The notes under the pieces: generated by a model
Databases searched by the model: none
Told to the model about the DNA's origin: nothing
What the model saw: only the letters and a program-made list of their open reading frames with translations
Position numbers and translations under genes: made by a program
NCBI RefSeq assembly: GCF_033344935.1
Contig: NZ_JAWPMM010000001.1
Coordinates: 3,086,001 to 3,150,000, forward strand
Reading direction: 5' to 3'
Length of the DNA stretch: 64,000 nt
Source of the DNA: Reichenbachiella sp.
Lineage (GTDB): Bacteria > Bacteroidota > Bacteroidia > Cytophagales > Cyclobacteriaceae
Shown: positions 17,905 to 26,344 of the stretch, piece after piece
Numbering within the stretch: the first letter of the stretch is position 1
How the letters are laid out: every line of letters begins with the position of its first letter

Positions 17905-17938
17905 AAAAAAAGCCGAATCACACAACGGTGATTCGGCT
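17905..17938 (-). terminator. Terminator of the aromatic amino acid operon
   Basis: AGCCGAATCAC / GTGATTCGGCT (11 of 11) with loop ACAACG, and a run of seven Ts on the minus strand. It lies 22 bp after the last operon gene. Confidence 0.92.
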
Positions 17939-17959
17939 CGAATTTGAGTTAGAAAATTC

Positions 17960-19072
17960 TTAGACTGCTTCGCCTGTTGCTTTTTCTGAATTCATTATTT
18001 CTGTCTGACGTTTGATCGAATTGTCATGGATCAATTCATACAAATGTTTCACAAACTCCTCTTTCAGCAATACACTCTTACCTTTCTTGATTCGATCGTT
18101 CATAATCTCTTCATATCTATTGACCTGAAGGATCGTAATGTTATGCTCCTTCTTATGAAGCGCAATCTCTTCAGCCACCTGCATTCTGGCTCCCATCACT
18201 TCTAGCAATTCGCTGTCAATCTTATCAATTTTAGAACGTAACTCTTTCAATCTTAACTCGAAATCAACATTCTCAGTTTCTGGTTCTCTGATAATCAATC
18301 GGTCCAAAATGCCAGCCAATGTTTTTGGAGTAATCTGCTGCTTGGCATCGCTCAATGCATTGTCAGGATCGATATGCGATTCGATCATGATTCCGTTCAT
18401 CTGCATATCAAATGCTTTTTGAGAAATAGGCTCGATTAACGTTCTGTTTCCTGCAATATGACTTGGGTCACATACCATTGGGAGCTCAGGCACAATTCTT
18501 TTCAATTCGATCGGAATCTCCCAAGACGGATCATTTCTGTACTGCGAACCACTCATTGGAGAGAAACCTCTGTGAATACCACCCAACTTAGTGATACCCG
18601 CCTGGTTGATTCTTTCCAAAGCACCAATCCACAATTGTAAATCAGGGTTGATTGGATTCTTAACTAATACAGGTACGTCGTAACCTCTCAATGCATCAGC
18701 CACTTCTTGTACTGCGAAAGGATTCACCGTTGTTCTAGCACCCACCCATAGGATGTCCACACCGAATTTCAAAGCCAATTCCACGTGCTCTGCAGTAGCT
18801 ACTTCCACAGCTGTTAATAATCCGGTTTCTTCTTTGGCTTTCTTCAACCACTTCAAACCTACGACACCGATCCCTTCGAAAGCGCCCGGTCTGGTTCTTG
18901 GCTTCCAAATACCCGCTCTCAACACTTTGATGTTGGTATGTTCTTTCAGTTGTCTGGCAGTTTCCAATACCTGCTCTTCGCTCTCTGCACTACAGGGTCC
19001 AGATATCACTAGTGGTTGGTCGAGTCCTTCGATCCAGTTTTCCAGTGGGGATAAAGTTAATTTTACGTCCAT
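17960..19072 (-). CDS. Bifunctional DAHP synthase / chorismate mutase
   Basis: 370 residues. Residues about 1-265 form a type I-beta-like DAHP synthase (entry step of the shikimate pathway, joining PEP and erythrose-4-phosphate): ISGPCSAES at the substrate site, VLRAGIWKPRTRPGAFEG, VCDPSHIAGNR and MIESHIDP. Residues about 270-355 form an AroQ-type chorismate mutase (LRSKIDKIDSELLEVMGARMQVAEEIALHKKEHN...RYEEIMNDRIKKG), which commits chorismate to prephenate. This fusion order is common in Bacteroidota. Fourth gene of the aromatic operon, 13 bp after tyrA. The fused mutase may also feedback-regulate the synthase. Confidence 0.96.
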   Translation of the reverse strand: MDVKLTLSPLENWIEGLDQPLVISGPCSAESEEQVLETARQLKEHTNIKVLRAGIWKPRTRPGAFEGIGVVGLKWLKKAKEETGLLTAVEVATAEHVELALKFGVDILWVGARTTVNPFAVQEVADALRGYDVPVLVKNPINPDLQLWIGALERINQAGITKLGGIHRGFSPMSGSQYRNDPSWEIPIELKRIVPELPMVCDPSHIAGNRTLIEPISQKAFDMQMNGIMIESHIDPDNALSDAKQQITPKTLAGILDRLIIREPETENVDFELRLKELRSKIDKIDSELLEVMGARMQVAEEIALHKKEHNITILQVNRYEEIMNDRIKKGKSVLLKEEFVKHLYELIHDNSIKRQTEIMNSEKATGEAV

Positions 19073-19085
19073 GTCTATGTATACT

Positions 19086-19976
19086 CTAAATAATTTGATT
19101 CAGTTTTTCTCTTTCTTTTGATTTATCATTGATTCCATCCAATACTCGACGGATCTCATTGGCATTCTCCATACAATCCATCATGGCTTCTTCTTGCCCT
19201 TCGTCGATCATATTTTTAAATGCTTGCAAATTTTCTATATAAGCTCCTAGGGAGTCGGATATGTGTTTTTGATTTTGTTTGAAAATAGGCCCCCACATTT
19301 TCGGAGAACTTTTCGCCAAACGAACGGTAGATTCAAATCCACTCCCCGCCATATTGAAAATGGTAGCTTCATCTTTTTCAATCTCCAATACTGTTTGTCC
19401 TAAGACAAACGAACTGATGTGAGACAAATGTGAGACGTAAGCAATATGTAAATCATGTGACTTACTATCCATCTCTACCACGTGCATGTCTAGCGCTTCC
19501 AGACAAGCTTTCGCTAAAAGAAACGAAGACTCCTGACTCTCTTCTCGATCACATAAGATTCCAGTTTTACCATCAAACAAAGAATCGAATGCTGCCTCTG
19601 GCCCAGAATTCTCCGTACCTGCAATGGGGTGAGCCGCTACAAAGTTCTTCCTATTGGGGTGGCCTAATACTGCACCGCAAATACCCGCCTTGGTAGAACC
19701 TAAGTCGATGACTGTAGTCCCCTCTTCTATTCGGTCCAACACACTTGGTAATAACTTTCTTATCGAATCCACAGGAATAGCCAAAATCACCAAATCTGAA
19801 ATGGCTAATGCTTTTGGCAAAACCAAAGTATCATCTACCAAACCTAGTTGGATCGCCTTTTCTGCATGCTCATCGTTCACATCCACACCAATCACCTGAC
19901 GGGCAAACCCACTTTTCTTGAGCTTCAGTGCTACAGACCCACCAATCAATCCAAGACCAATTATTGATACGATCAT
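19086..19976 (-). CDS. tyrA: Prephenate dehydrogenase
   Basis: 296 residues. N-terminal Rossmann domain (MIVSIIGLGLIGGSVALKLKKSG, ending VIGVDVN), then the dehydrogenase motifs VDLGSTKAGIC, AAHPIAGTENSGPEAAFDSLFDG and the helical C-terminal domain with SHLSHISSFVLGQ and AGSGFESTVRLAKSSP. It oxidatively decarboxylates prephenate to 4-hydroxyphenylpyruvate for tyrosine. No ACT domain. Its start overlaps the aminotransferase stop by 4 bp (ATGA), so the two are translationally coupled. Confidence 0.95.
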   Translation of the reverse strand: MIVSIIGLGLIGGSVALKLKKSGFARQVIGVDVNDEHAEKAIQLGLVDDTLVLPKALAISDLVILAIPVDSIRKLLPSVLDRIEEGTTVIDLGSTKAGICGAVLGHPNRKNFVAAHPIAGTENSGPEAAFDSLFDGKTGILCDREESQESSFLLAKACLEALDMHVVEMDSKSHDLHIAYVSHLSHISSFVLGQTVLEIEKDEATIFNMAGSGFESTVRLAKSSPKMWGPIFKQNQKHISDSLGAYIENLQAFKNMIDEGQEEAMMDCMENANEIRRVLDGINDKSKEREKLNQII

Positions 19977-21130
19977 GCTTTCACCATTTCAAGCCTTTCT
20001 ATGGCTGTGTTAAACATTTTTTTATTCGAACAAAGCGAGATTCTGATGTACCCTTCACCGTTCGACCCGAATATGGTTCCTGGAGTGATAAAGACAAATC
20101 GCTCTTGCAGTATCTCTTCGATAAACTCTTCGCTCTTTCTTCCTGCCGGGACTTTCGCCCACATAAACATACCCGATTGCTTACTATCATAGGTGCATCC
20201 TAAAATGTCCAAAATCCGTTCGGCCAATTTTCTTCTCTGAGCATATTCGATATTGATATCTTCAAACCACGAATCAGGTAAATTCAACGCCTCAACAGAA
20301 GCCTCTTGTACCGGTTTGAACATGCCTGAGTCCACATTTGATTTTACTCTTAATATGGCATTCACATACTCTTCGCGTCCGCAAACCATACCTACTCTCC
20401 AGCCTGCCATATTAAATGCTTTACTCATGGAATTCAGTTCCAGACAGTTTTCTTTCGCGGCAGGCGCAGACAACAGACTCATCGGCGTTTCATTAAGAAT
20501 GAAGCTATATGGGTTATCATTCACCACCAGAATATTGTGCTCCTGAGCAAATGCTGCCAATTGCTCAAACAACACGCTAGAAGCTTTTTGTCCTGTCGGC
20601 ATGTTTGGGTAGTTGACCCACATCATTTTGGCGGAAGCCAATACCTCTGGGTCCAATTTCTCTAAATCAGGAAACCAGTTGTTGTCCTCTTTCAAATCAA
20701 AGTTCACAACATTCGCCCCCATCATATCCGCAGCTGTTTTATAGGCTGGGTAACCAGGGTTAGGAATCAAAACCGTATCTCCTGGATTCAAAAACGCCAT
20801 AGAGATGTACATCACCCCTTCTTTAGAACCTAGCAACGGCAAGATCTCGGTGGTACTGTTCAGATTAACATTGTAGTGTCTTCTGTAGAAATTGCCAATC
20901 GCCTCTCTCAACTCAGGGATAGATCGATAAGACTGATAGGCATGCGTATTCGCTTGGCTGGCACTGTCCACCAATTTGTCCGTTACCTGTTTAGCAGGTG
21001 GCAAATCAGGACTTCCAATACCTAAATTGAGCACATCACACCCTCGACTGTTCATCTCCCTGATCTCGTCGAGTTTCTTGGAGAAGTAATATTCTTTTAC
21101 TTCCGCAATTCTGTTAGCTACTTCTATCAT
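19973..21130 (-). CDS. PLP-dependent aminotransferase of aromatic synthesis
   Basis: 385 residues, fold type I, class I/II. Motifs: LNLGIGSPDLPP near the N-terminus, PLLGSKEGVMYISMAFLNPGD, the NYPNMPTGQKAS substrate loop, and the PLP lysine in ELNSMSKAFNMAGWRVGM. Being between pheA and tyrA, it probably transaminates phenylpyruvate and hydroxyphenylpyruvate (or prephenate) to give Phe and Tyr. 4-bp overlaps on both sides. A close relative of LL-diaminopimelate/aspartate aminotransferases, so specificity comes from context. Confidence 0.92.
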   Translation of the reverse strand: MIEVANRIAEVKEYYFSKKLDEIREMNSRGCDVLNLGIGSPDLPPAKQVTDKLVDSASQANTHAYQSYRSIPELREAIGNFYRRHYNVNLNSTTEILPLLGSKEGVMYISMAFLNPGDTVLIPNPGYPAYKTAADMMGANVVNFDLKEDNNWFPDLEKLDPEVLASAKMMWVNYPNMPTGQKASSVLFEQLAAFAQEHNILVVNDNPYSFILNETPMSLLSAPAAKENCLELNSMSKAFNMAGWRVGMVCGREEYVNAILRVKSNVDSGMFKPVQEASVEALNLPDSWFEDINIEYAQRRKLAERILDILGCTYDSKQSGMFMWAKVPAGRKSEEFIEEILQERFVFITPGTIFGSNGEGYIRISLCSNKKMFNTAIERLEMVKA

Positions 21131-21957
21131 ACCGCTGGTATATTTCCTTTTTTATATTCTCCATGCACCTTCACGAGTTCAGCCTTTGTGCTCAACGCAT
21201 GCAGTGCGTCTTTGTAATTGTCATAATCTTCCCAAACCACATCTATATTAAATGCATATTGGTAGGGCTTACCTAATATAGGCATAGATTGAATTTTGGT
21301 CATGTTGATGCCATTGAGTTTGAAGATCAATAGTACATCAGCCAAAGCTCCCGGATCATGTTTTGTGATCACTCTGAGAGAAGCTTTTTGAGGCACTTGG
21401 TCATGTCCATTCATTCGGCTTTTCATGATCAAAAACCTCGTGTAGTTCTTTTTGTTGGTTTCGATATTGCTATCTAAGATATCCATATCAAAGATCGACG
21501 CGGCTGATTTACTGGCAATAGCTCCTGCATTCACCAACTTCTTGTCCCGAATCATTCTAACACTATCAGCCGTATCATCGTATTCTGATAATTTGATCTG
21601 AGGATAGTTCGCTAGAAAATCAGCGCACTGCAGCAATGCCATAGGATGCGAAAACACCTGATCCAGATCTGAAGCTTTTTTACCTTTGTGGGCGATGAGG
21701 TTCATTTCGATTCGCGTATATATCTCTCCAGTGATCTTCAAATCGTATTCGTTGATCAAGGCATAATTGGGAAGTATGGTGCCTGCGATGGTGTTCTCTA
21801 TGGCCATCACACCATAGTCCATCTTTTTGGCCTGAATAGATTTAGCCAATGACCGAAAGTCATGAAATGGCTGGATCGAAATTTCCTTATCCACGAAGTA
21901 CGAACTTGCCGCTTCGTTGTGAAATGATCCCTCTACTCCTTGTATGCCTATTTCCAT
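21127..21957 (-). CDS. pheA: Prephenate dehydratase
   Basis: 276 residues. Catalytic domain (about 1-180): GIQGVEGSFHNEAASSYF, YGVMAIENTIAGTILPNYALI, SHPMALLQCADFL, and the NKKNYTRFLIM segment, where the conserved T-R-F is visible. C-terminal ACT domain (about 195-270; KASLRVITKHDPGALADVLLIFKLNGINMTKIQSMP), which binds Phe for feedback. It turns prephenate into phenylpyruvate. First structural gene of the operon, 86 bp after the leader peptide stop, with the attenuator hairpin between them. Confidence 0.96.
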   Translation of the reverse strand: MEIGIQGVEGSFHNEAASSYFVDKEISIQPFHDFRSLAKSIQAKKMDYGVMAIENTIAGTILPNYALINEYDLKITGEIYTRIEMNLIAHKGKKASDLDQVFSHPMALLQCADFLANYPQIKLSEYDDTADSVRMIRDKKLVNAGAIASKSAASIFDMDILDSNIETNKKNYTRFLIMKSRMNGHDQVPQKASLRVITKHDPGALADVLLIFKLNGINMTKIQSMPILGKPYQYAFNIDVVWEDYDNYKDALHALSTKAELVKVHGEYKKGNIPAV

Positions 21958-21983
21958 TAGATTCTAAAATTCAAATTTTTGGT

Positions 21984-22015
21984 AAAAAAAAAGCCCCGAA
22001 TAATTTCGGGGCTTT
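21984..22015 (-). terminator. Attenuator terminator before pheA
   Basis: On the minus strand: AAAGCCCCGAA, loop ATTA, TTCGGGGCTTT, then nine Ts in total: a perfect 11-bp intrinsic terminator placed before pheA's start, not after a gene. With the leader peptide just upstream it marks transcriptional attenuation of the aromatic operon. The end of the leader gene reads GGGGTT (plus 22054-22059), which can pair with AGCCCC of the terminator's first arm, a plausible antiterminator when a ribosome stalls upstream. Confidence 0.9.
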
Positions 22016-22043
22016 GCTATATTTCTTCAAAAACACTAAAGAA

Positions 22044-22121
22044 CTATTCTTTCAACCCCTTTGCTATCGCATAGAAATAAAAGTAATAATAGTTCCAGAA
22101 AAATGTTCTTGTGTTGTTCAT
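22044..22121 (-). CDS. Aromatic-rich leader peptide of the phe/tyr operon
   Basis: An unlabelled 25-codon gene: ATG at 22121, TAG at 22046-22044. Residues 6-17 read TFFWNYYYFYFY: four Phe, five Tyr and one Trp, so about 10 of 12 are aromatic; the remaining residues are an ordinary short tail (AIAKGLKE). Such clustering next to a terminator and a phe/tyr synthesis operon is the classic attenuation arrangement: scarce charged tRNA-Phe/Tyr/Trp stalls the ribosome in the cluster and the downstream terminator does not form. Trp codons make sense because DAHP synthase also feeds tryptophan. The mechanism is inference; the ORF and hairpin are seen directly. Confidence 0.88.
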   Translation of the reverse strand: MNNTRTFFWNYYYFYFYAIAKGLKE

Positions 22122-22181
22122 CTTGTTATTTAACGATTCAAATGTGCTCATCAAATTTTTAATATCAAAACATCTGCAAGA

Positions 22182-22209
22182 AAAAAATAGCACATTTTCA
22201 ATAATTCAA
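22182..22209 (-). promoter_or_regulatory. Candidate promoter of the aromatic operon leader
   Basis: On the minus strand TTG (22209-22207) is followed after about 17 bp by TATTTTTT (consensus TAnnTTTG). It would leave a leader of about 50-60 nt before the ATG at 22121. The 390-bp stretch 21958-22347 is otherwise AT-rich and has no other gene. Confidence 0.3.
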
Positions 22210-22347
22210 GAAAACACTATCATATTTTGCAATTATTCTATCAAAAACTGATTAGTTACTCTAATTTGCAACTTTGTTTAATGTCATTGCATTAAGATAA
22301 GTAGTTTGATCGCAGCGTTCAATTTTCCTTTTACATTAAAAAAATAT

Positions 22348-22935
22348 ATGTCCTCAATTAAGACACTCTTCGTAATCATTCTTTTCACCTGCCTGGGACA
22401 AGCATCTTTTGCGCAAGGCATCATCAAGCGCGAAGCACTGACTAGTATGGACCGTGGTGTGGAGGCTATGGAGGCCGGGTACTACGAAGCGGCAGATCAG
22501 TTTTTTAGGGACGCCTTGAGTAAAATGACCAAACTACCAAGTAATCTGGCTTACTATTTTGGCAGAAACTCTTATCATCTAGGCAAATACAAACAAGCCA
22601 TCAACTGGTTGAATAAGTATGTAGAACTCAAAGGGACTACCGGCCAATTCAATGATGAGGTCCGAGAATATTTGGAGTTAGCGAATGAGGCATTTAAGAA
22701 TCAACGAGAAGCTGAGATTGGAAGAACGCAAAAACAATTGACCACACAAGGCTATTTTGATTGTCCTTCAGATTATATGCATTGTCCGCTCTGTAATGGA
22801 ACCGGCGTCTTGATTACCCCTGGCAAGTTTGGCGCTGTTTATCAAACTTGCCCTTACTCTGGACTATCCGGAAAACTTACCTGCGACGAGTACAACTTAT
22901 ACCTCCGAGGAGAGTTGGAGAAGAAAGTAGAATAA
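22348..22935 (+). CDS. Secreted TPR protein with DnaJ-like zinc-finger motif
   Basis: 195 residues from the ATG at 22348 (MSSIKTLFVIILFTCLGQASFAQ, a clean signal peptide; an in-frame extension to 22306 is unlikely). Two or three tetratricopeptide helices follow (GVEAMEAGYYEAADQFFRDALSK; NSYHLGKYKQAINWLNKYV). The C-terminal part is cysteine-rich: FDCPSDYMHCPLCNGTGVLI...CPYSG..GKLTC, containing a CxxCxGxG-like motif as in DnaJ. Metal binding is inferred. The role is unknown. It is divergent from the aromatic operon and convergent with the next gene, with 4 bp between them. Confidence 0.8.
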   Translation: MSSIKTLFVIILFTCLGQASFAQGIIKREALTSMDRGVEAMEAGYYEAADQFFRDALSKMTKLPSNLAYYFGRNSYHLGKYKQAINWLNKYVELKGTTGQFNDEVREYLELANEAFKNQREAEIGRTQKQLTTQGYFDCPSDYMHCPLCNGTGVLITPGKFGAVYQTCPYSGLSGKLTCDEYNLYLRGELEKKVE

Positions 22936-22939
22936 GCGA

Positions 22940-23746
22940 TTAATGTATCGGGATATCCCGTTTCTCTCGATGGTTGTCGAGATGGAAGTCCAAATGATGA
23001 TATAAGCTCAAACGAAAAATGCTCCTATTCTCATAAACATGGGGAGCACCAAAATGACGAAAAGAGTACATATAACCTGCCTGCACTTGTAGCTTCTCGC
23101 TAAGATTATAACCCATACCTAGATAGGTTCTACTGTCCTCCAAATGATTGTAGACGATACTCTCACCCGCTTGGATAAATATCTCTTCATAAAAACTTAA
23201 GAACAAGGTGTGATTTTCAAATGCTGGTTTATTCAGCGGTACATATAAAGTGATTTTATATCTGAATCGATGCGTCAATTTGAAATCGGAGCCTTTTTCA
23301 TAACCTCGCTTATATCGCTGTTCGAACCTTAGCTGATGATACAATTTAATGTGATCAAAAGGTGTCGCAAAAACCAACTGTTCCCAGGTTCGGAACTGAG
23401 GCACCACGTTGTCAAGGTCTGGATCATCCTGATCTGGGGCCCAATAGTAAGGATTGACGATTCCAACCGTCAGATCTGCATACTTGGCCAGGGTGTAAGT
23501 AACCCCAAACCTCAAATAAAGCTGCGCCATATCTTTGAACCCGTTTCTTCGACGGATGTGATATTCGCCATAGTAAGCCCACTTATCATTAAAATGGTAT
23601 TTGGTGTAAAGGCCGAACCAGACGCCGGTACTTTTGATTTTTACTTTTTCGGGAGGTGGTTGATAGCTCAGCGATTGTGCTGATAATTGAGAGGCAGTGC
23701 CCACACAAAACAGTGCAAGCCAGATAATTACACGAAAATTACCCAT
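22940..23746 (-). CDS. DUF2490 family outer-membrane protein
   Basis: 268 residues with a signal peptide (ending TASQLSAQ). The rest is a run of amphipathic beta-strands with aromatic ends: STGVWFGLYTKYHFNDKWAYYGEYHIRR, LYLRFGVTYTLAKYADLTVGIV, YHQLRFEQRY, KLTHRFRYKITLYVPLN, HTLFLSFYEEIFIQAG and LQVQAGYMYSFRHF. The order of motifs matches DUF2490, a predicted 12-14-strand barrel common in Bacteroidota. No substrate is known. Confidence 0.85.
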   Translation of the reverse strand: MGNFRVIIWLALFCVGTASQLSAQSLSYQPPPEKVKIKSTGVWFGLYTKYHFNDKWAYYGEYHIRRRNGFKDMAQLYLRFGVTYTLAKYADLTVGIVNPYYWAPDQDDPDLDNVVPQFRTWEQLVFATPFDHIKLYHQLRFEQRYKRGYEKGSDFKLTHRFRYKITLYVPLNKPAFENHTLFLSFYEEIFIQAGESIVYNHLEDSRTYLGMGYNLSEKLQVQAGYMYSFRHFGAPHVYENRSIFRLSLYHHLDFHLDNHREKRDIPIH

Positions 23747-23948
23747 GAGCTAGTTGAGAGTATTGGAATGACAGTTGAATTATTTCAAGTAATTAAGGTA
23801 ATATTTTGATAGAATAAAAAGTATTCATGCAATTAGGCACCATAATTATCATTCGTTCAGAAATGACTCTTCTGATTTTCGTAGACTTCATCACATGGTT
23901 TTAGTATTCTTGCTGGAAACTTAAAATAGATCAATCCTACACCAACCT

Positions 23949-24362
23949 ATGCAACCAAAAATCACCGAGATAACCCCAGATAAAACTTTACCCATTCGTC
24001 ATGAAGTCATGTGGCCAGATCGCCCCATCGATTATGTCGAGCTGCCCAACGACGATCAAGGCCAGCACTTTGGTCTTTTTATCAATGGCCAATTAATATC
24101 TGTGACCTCTTTGTTTATAGAAAACCAGCAGGCTCAGTTTCGGAAATTTGCTACCCTCAACGAACATCAAGGCCAGGGCTATGGCTCGCTATTATTGAAG
24201 CATGTATTTCGCCTAGCAGAGCAACAACAATTCAAAAGAATATGGTGTAATGCTAGAATGGATAAGTCTTCATATTATGCCAAATTCGGCATGAAACTGA
24301 CGGACAATACTTTCAACAAAGGAGGTATTGACTATGTGATCATGGAGAAAACTTTTGATTAA
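23949..24362 (+). CDS. GNAT family N-acetyltransferase
   Basis: 137 residues. The acetyl-CoA loop appears as EHQGQGYGSLLLKHVFRLAE (compare Q/RxxGxG/A), preceded by the beta strand AQFRKFATL and followed by FKRIWCNARMDKSSYYAKFGMKL, the usual motif B with YxxxGF/M. Small, single domain, cytoplasmic. The acetylated substrate cannot be told. It reads toward the SpoU methyltransferase gene 47 bp downstream. Confidence 0.9.
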   Translation: MQPKITEITPDKTLPIRHEVMWPDRPIDYVELPNDDQGQHFGLFINGQLISVTSLFIENQQAQFRKFATLNEHQGQGYGSLLLKHVFRLAEQQQFKRIWCNARMDKSSYYAKFGMKLTDNTFNKGGIDYVIMEKTFD

Positions 24363-24409
24363 ATCACGAATCGTTTTCATTTGAAATCCTCATTACTTTT
24401 GCTCTTATC

Positions 24410-24868
24410 ATGATCGTTGATAATTTAAAACAAGGTTATTTCGGGATAGGTATTCAAAACGGCAAGACACCTGAGAATCTAGGTGTGTTGTGGCGATCGG
24501 CACAAAACATGGGCGCCAGCTATATCTTCACCATTGGTAAGCGATACGCCAAACAAGCCAGTGATACACACAAAGCCACTGGTGCCATGCCCTACTTTCA
24601 TTACAAAGATTTTGATGAGTTTTATGAACAACTGCCCAAAGGCGCCATGCTCGTGGGTATAGAACTCGATGATCGTGCCGTTCCCCTTGAAACTTTCGAA
24701 CACCCTAAAAATTGCGTCTATCTTCTCGGCGCTGAGGATCATGGCTTACCTAAAAAAGCACTAGAAAAATCACATCATTTAATCAAATTCAATACTACAC
24801 TCAGCATTAATGTAGCCGTGGCCGGCAGCATTGTGATGTATGATCGGAATTTGAAGAGTAACAGCTAA
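24410..24868 (+). CDS. SpoU/TrmH family RNA methyltransferase
   Basis: 152 residues, SPOUT superfamily. Motif 1 PENLGVLWRSAQNMGASYIFTIG (N and R of the NxGxxxR class), motif 2 VYLLGAEDHGLPKKALE and motif 3 LSINVAVAGSIVMYDR form the SAM-binding knot. It probably 2'-O-methylates tRNA or rRNA. At about 150 residues it is the minimal catalytic domain without the N-terminal substrate-binding part of RlmB/TrmH, as in TrmL-type enzymes; the exact target is uncertain. Confidence 0.9.
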   Translation: MIVDNLKQGYFGIGIQNGKTPENLGVLWRSAQNMGASYIFTIGKRYAKQASDTHKATGAMPYFHYKDFDEFYEQLPKGAMLVGIELDDRAVPLETFEHPKNCVYLLGAEDHGLPKKALEKSHHLIKFNTTLSINVAVAGSIVMYDRNLKSNS

Positions 24869-25008
24869 TTGATTTACAACTTTCGCTGGCCTTTTGGCCA
24901 AACAAGTTAGCTGCTACCGGTAGCTGGCAGTAGAGATAATTCCAATAAAGGTGTAAAGTCAAAAAATGGGATTGCGAGAAGTTCCATTCAAAAACTACCA
25001 CTCCTCAA

Positions 25009-25115
25009 GTCATTCCGTAGGAAGGAACGACCAAAGGAATCTTCTTAGCTCTTAGCAGCTAATTAACTTTGCTGCAATCTGCTAAGAAGATCTCTCCGCA
25101 AAGCTACGAGATGAC
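25009..25115. repeat. Dispersed inverted repeat, family B, copy 4
   Basis: Ends GTCATTCC and GAGATGAC. Inside, AATCTTCTTAGC is mirrored by GCTAAGAAGAT, and AGCAGC by GCTGC near the apex, so the element folds as a long branched hairpin. It fills much of the 276-bp gap 24869-25144, which also carries TGGCC-TTTT-GGCCA (24887-24900) and the palindrome CTACCGGTAG. No gene is seen in that gap. Confidence 0.65.
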
Positions 25116-25144
25116 TTCAGACACGAAAACATTTGACTCTCCGC

Positions 25145-26146
25145 CTACTTCGAAAAGTAGTCTGGAATTACCTCCTTCAGGTGTGCTAGAGCTTCTGCAA
25201 CAGACTCCTTGCTCATTCCTCCCGCAGCATTGGCATGCCCGCCACCATCGAAATGATCCGCCGCTAACGTATTGACTGGATTCTCCTCTCCTTTGGATCG
25301 GAAAGACATTTTTACGATACCGTCGCGTTCGGCCATCATCACTGCGGCCTTCATGCCTTTGATTGACAACGCCAGATTAGCCAGATTATCGGTATCACCT
25401 TTTTTGTAGTTGTACTTGACCAACTCCTCCTTGGTCAACGGAATGATTGCCAACTTGTAATCTTCCAGGATCTCCAACTTCTCCGCCATCGCGTAGCCCT
25501 GCAGGCGCAGACGATCGGCAGTATTGTTGTCATTGAGTACTTCGTGAATGAGATGATGCTCCACGCCAGCCGCCAACAGTTTGGCGATCAACTCATGGGT
25601 CCTGGGCTCTACGGCCGGGAATCGAAAACTACCAGTATCTGTGAGAATACCCAGATACAAAGGCGTGCCTATATGAGCATCCAACAAAGTCTCATGCCCC
25701 GACTGTACGATCAACTCAACAATAAGCTGCGCAGTAGACGAAGACGACGTCTCAGACACCATCAGCGTGGCAAAGTCTTGTGGATTCAGATGATGATCGA
25801 TCATCACTTTCTTACAAGTAGCCGCTTCCAACAACGCCTGCATGTCGGGTCCAATACGATCCGTGCCATTGTAGTCCAAACAGAAAATTAAATCCGCTTT
25901 TTCGAAGGCAGCTGTCACTTCAGCTGGCTGATCAGTCATAAGTAATATCGGCTCCAAGCCTACCCACTCCAGAAAATCTGGCGCAGCATCTGGATGACAA
26001 ACCACAGCCGAATATCCCAGCTTCTCGATAAATCGCAACAAGCCCAGCGAGCTCCCAATCGAATCGCCATCGGGTGACTTGTGAGAAGTGATCACTATAT
26101 GTTTGGCTGAGCGAATTTCAGCGACGATCTGTTCGTATATATTCAT
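25145..26146 (-). CDS. nrnA: Bifunctional oligoribonuclease / PAP phosphatase NrnA (DHH family)
   Basis: 333 residues from the ATG at 26146 (MNIYEQIVAEIRSAKHIVITSHKSPDGDSIGSSLG). The DHH phosphoesterase domain shows HKSPDGDS at about 21-28, the second metal motif LIFCLDYNGTDRIG, and DHHLNPQ. The DHHA1 C-terminal domain ends in FDGGGHANAAGG, the substrate glycine motif. It degrades 2-5 nt RNA to mononucleotides and dephosphorylates 3'-phosphoadenosine phosphate. Extending to 26185 is less likely. It runs leftward away from the Gabija cassette. Confidence 0.93.
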   Translation of the reverse strand: MNIYEQIVAEIRSAKHIVITSHKSPDGDSIGSSLGLLRFIEKLGYSAVVCHPDAAPDFLEWVGLEPILLMTDQPAEVTAAFEKADLIFCLDYNGTDRIGPDMQALLEAATCKKVMIDHHLNPQDFATLMVSETSSSSTAQLIVELIVQSGHETLLDAHIGTPLYLGILTDTGSFRFPAVEPRTHELIAKLLAAGVEHHLIHEVLNDNNTADRLRLQGYAMAEKLEILEDYKLAIIPLTKEELVKYNYKKGDTDNLANLALSIKGMKAAVMMAERDGIVKMSFRSKGEENPVNTLAADHFDGGGHANAAGGMSKESVAEALAHLKEVIPDYFSK

Positions 26147-26278
26147 GATGTCCGATACTAACTTTAGAAGAGCGCGAAGGTACAAAAGCGGGGATCAAAC
26201 TTTTACGATCCCTGTACTAATATTAGCATCCCAGGCCAGTTGCCTCTTGCGATCTTCCTTTTATTTAGGTAATCTTGT

Positions 26279-26344
26279 TATAGGCCTGTCTAGCAGCAAG
26301 GCCTTGCCAGCCAAATGGCTGGCCTAACCGCAGCACTTCTGAGA
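26279..26344. repeat. Hairpin repeat ending in a 16-mer shared with 3574-3589
   Basis: TAGGCC...GGCCTA with an inner perfect hairpin GCCAGCC-AAAT-GGCTGGC (26305-26322), followed by GCAGCACTTCTGAGAA (26329-26344). The same 16 bases occur at 3574-3589 just before the putAbiC-like gene. The 26147-26465 gap otherwise shows no gene, only AT-rich DNA toward the cassette edge. Confidence 0.6.

Noticed and set aside
17434-17931. Plus-strand reading frame opposite the Lys/Ala-rich gene
   Set aside because: Its hydrophobic Ala/Phe/Leu composition is the mirror of Lys/Ala codons on the minus strand; no start signal or independent function.
22306-22347. Upstream extension of the TPR gene
   Set aside because: It would put 14 residues before a clean signal peptide that begins at the ATG at 22348.
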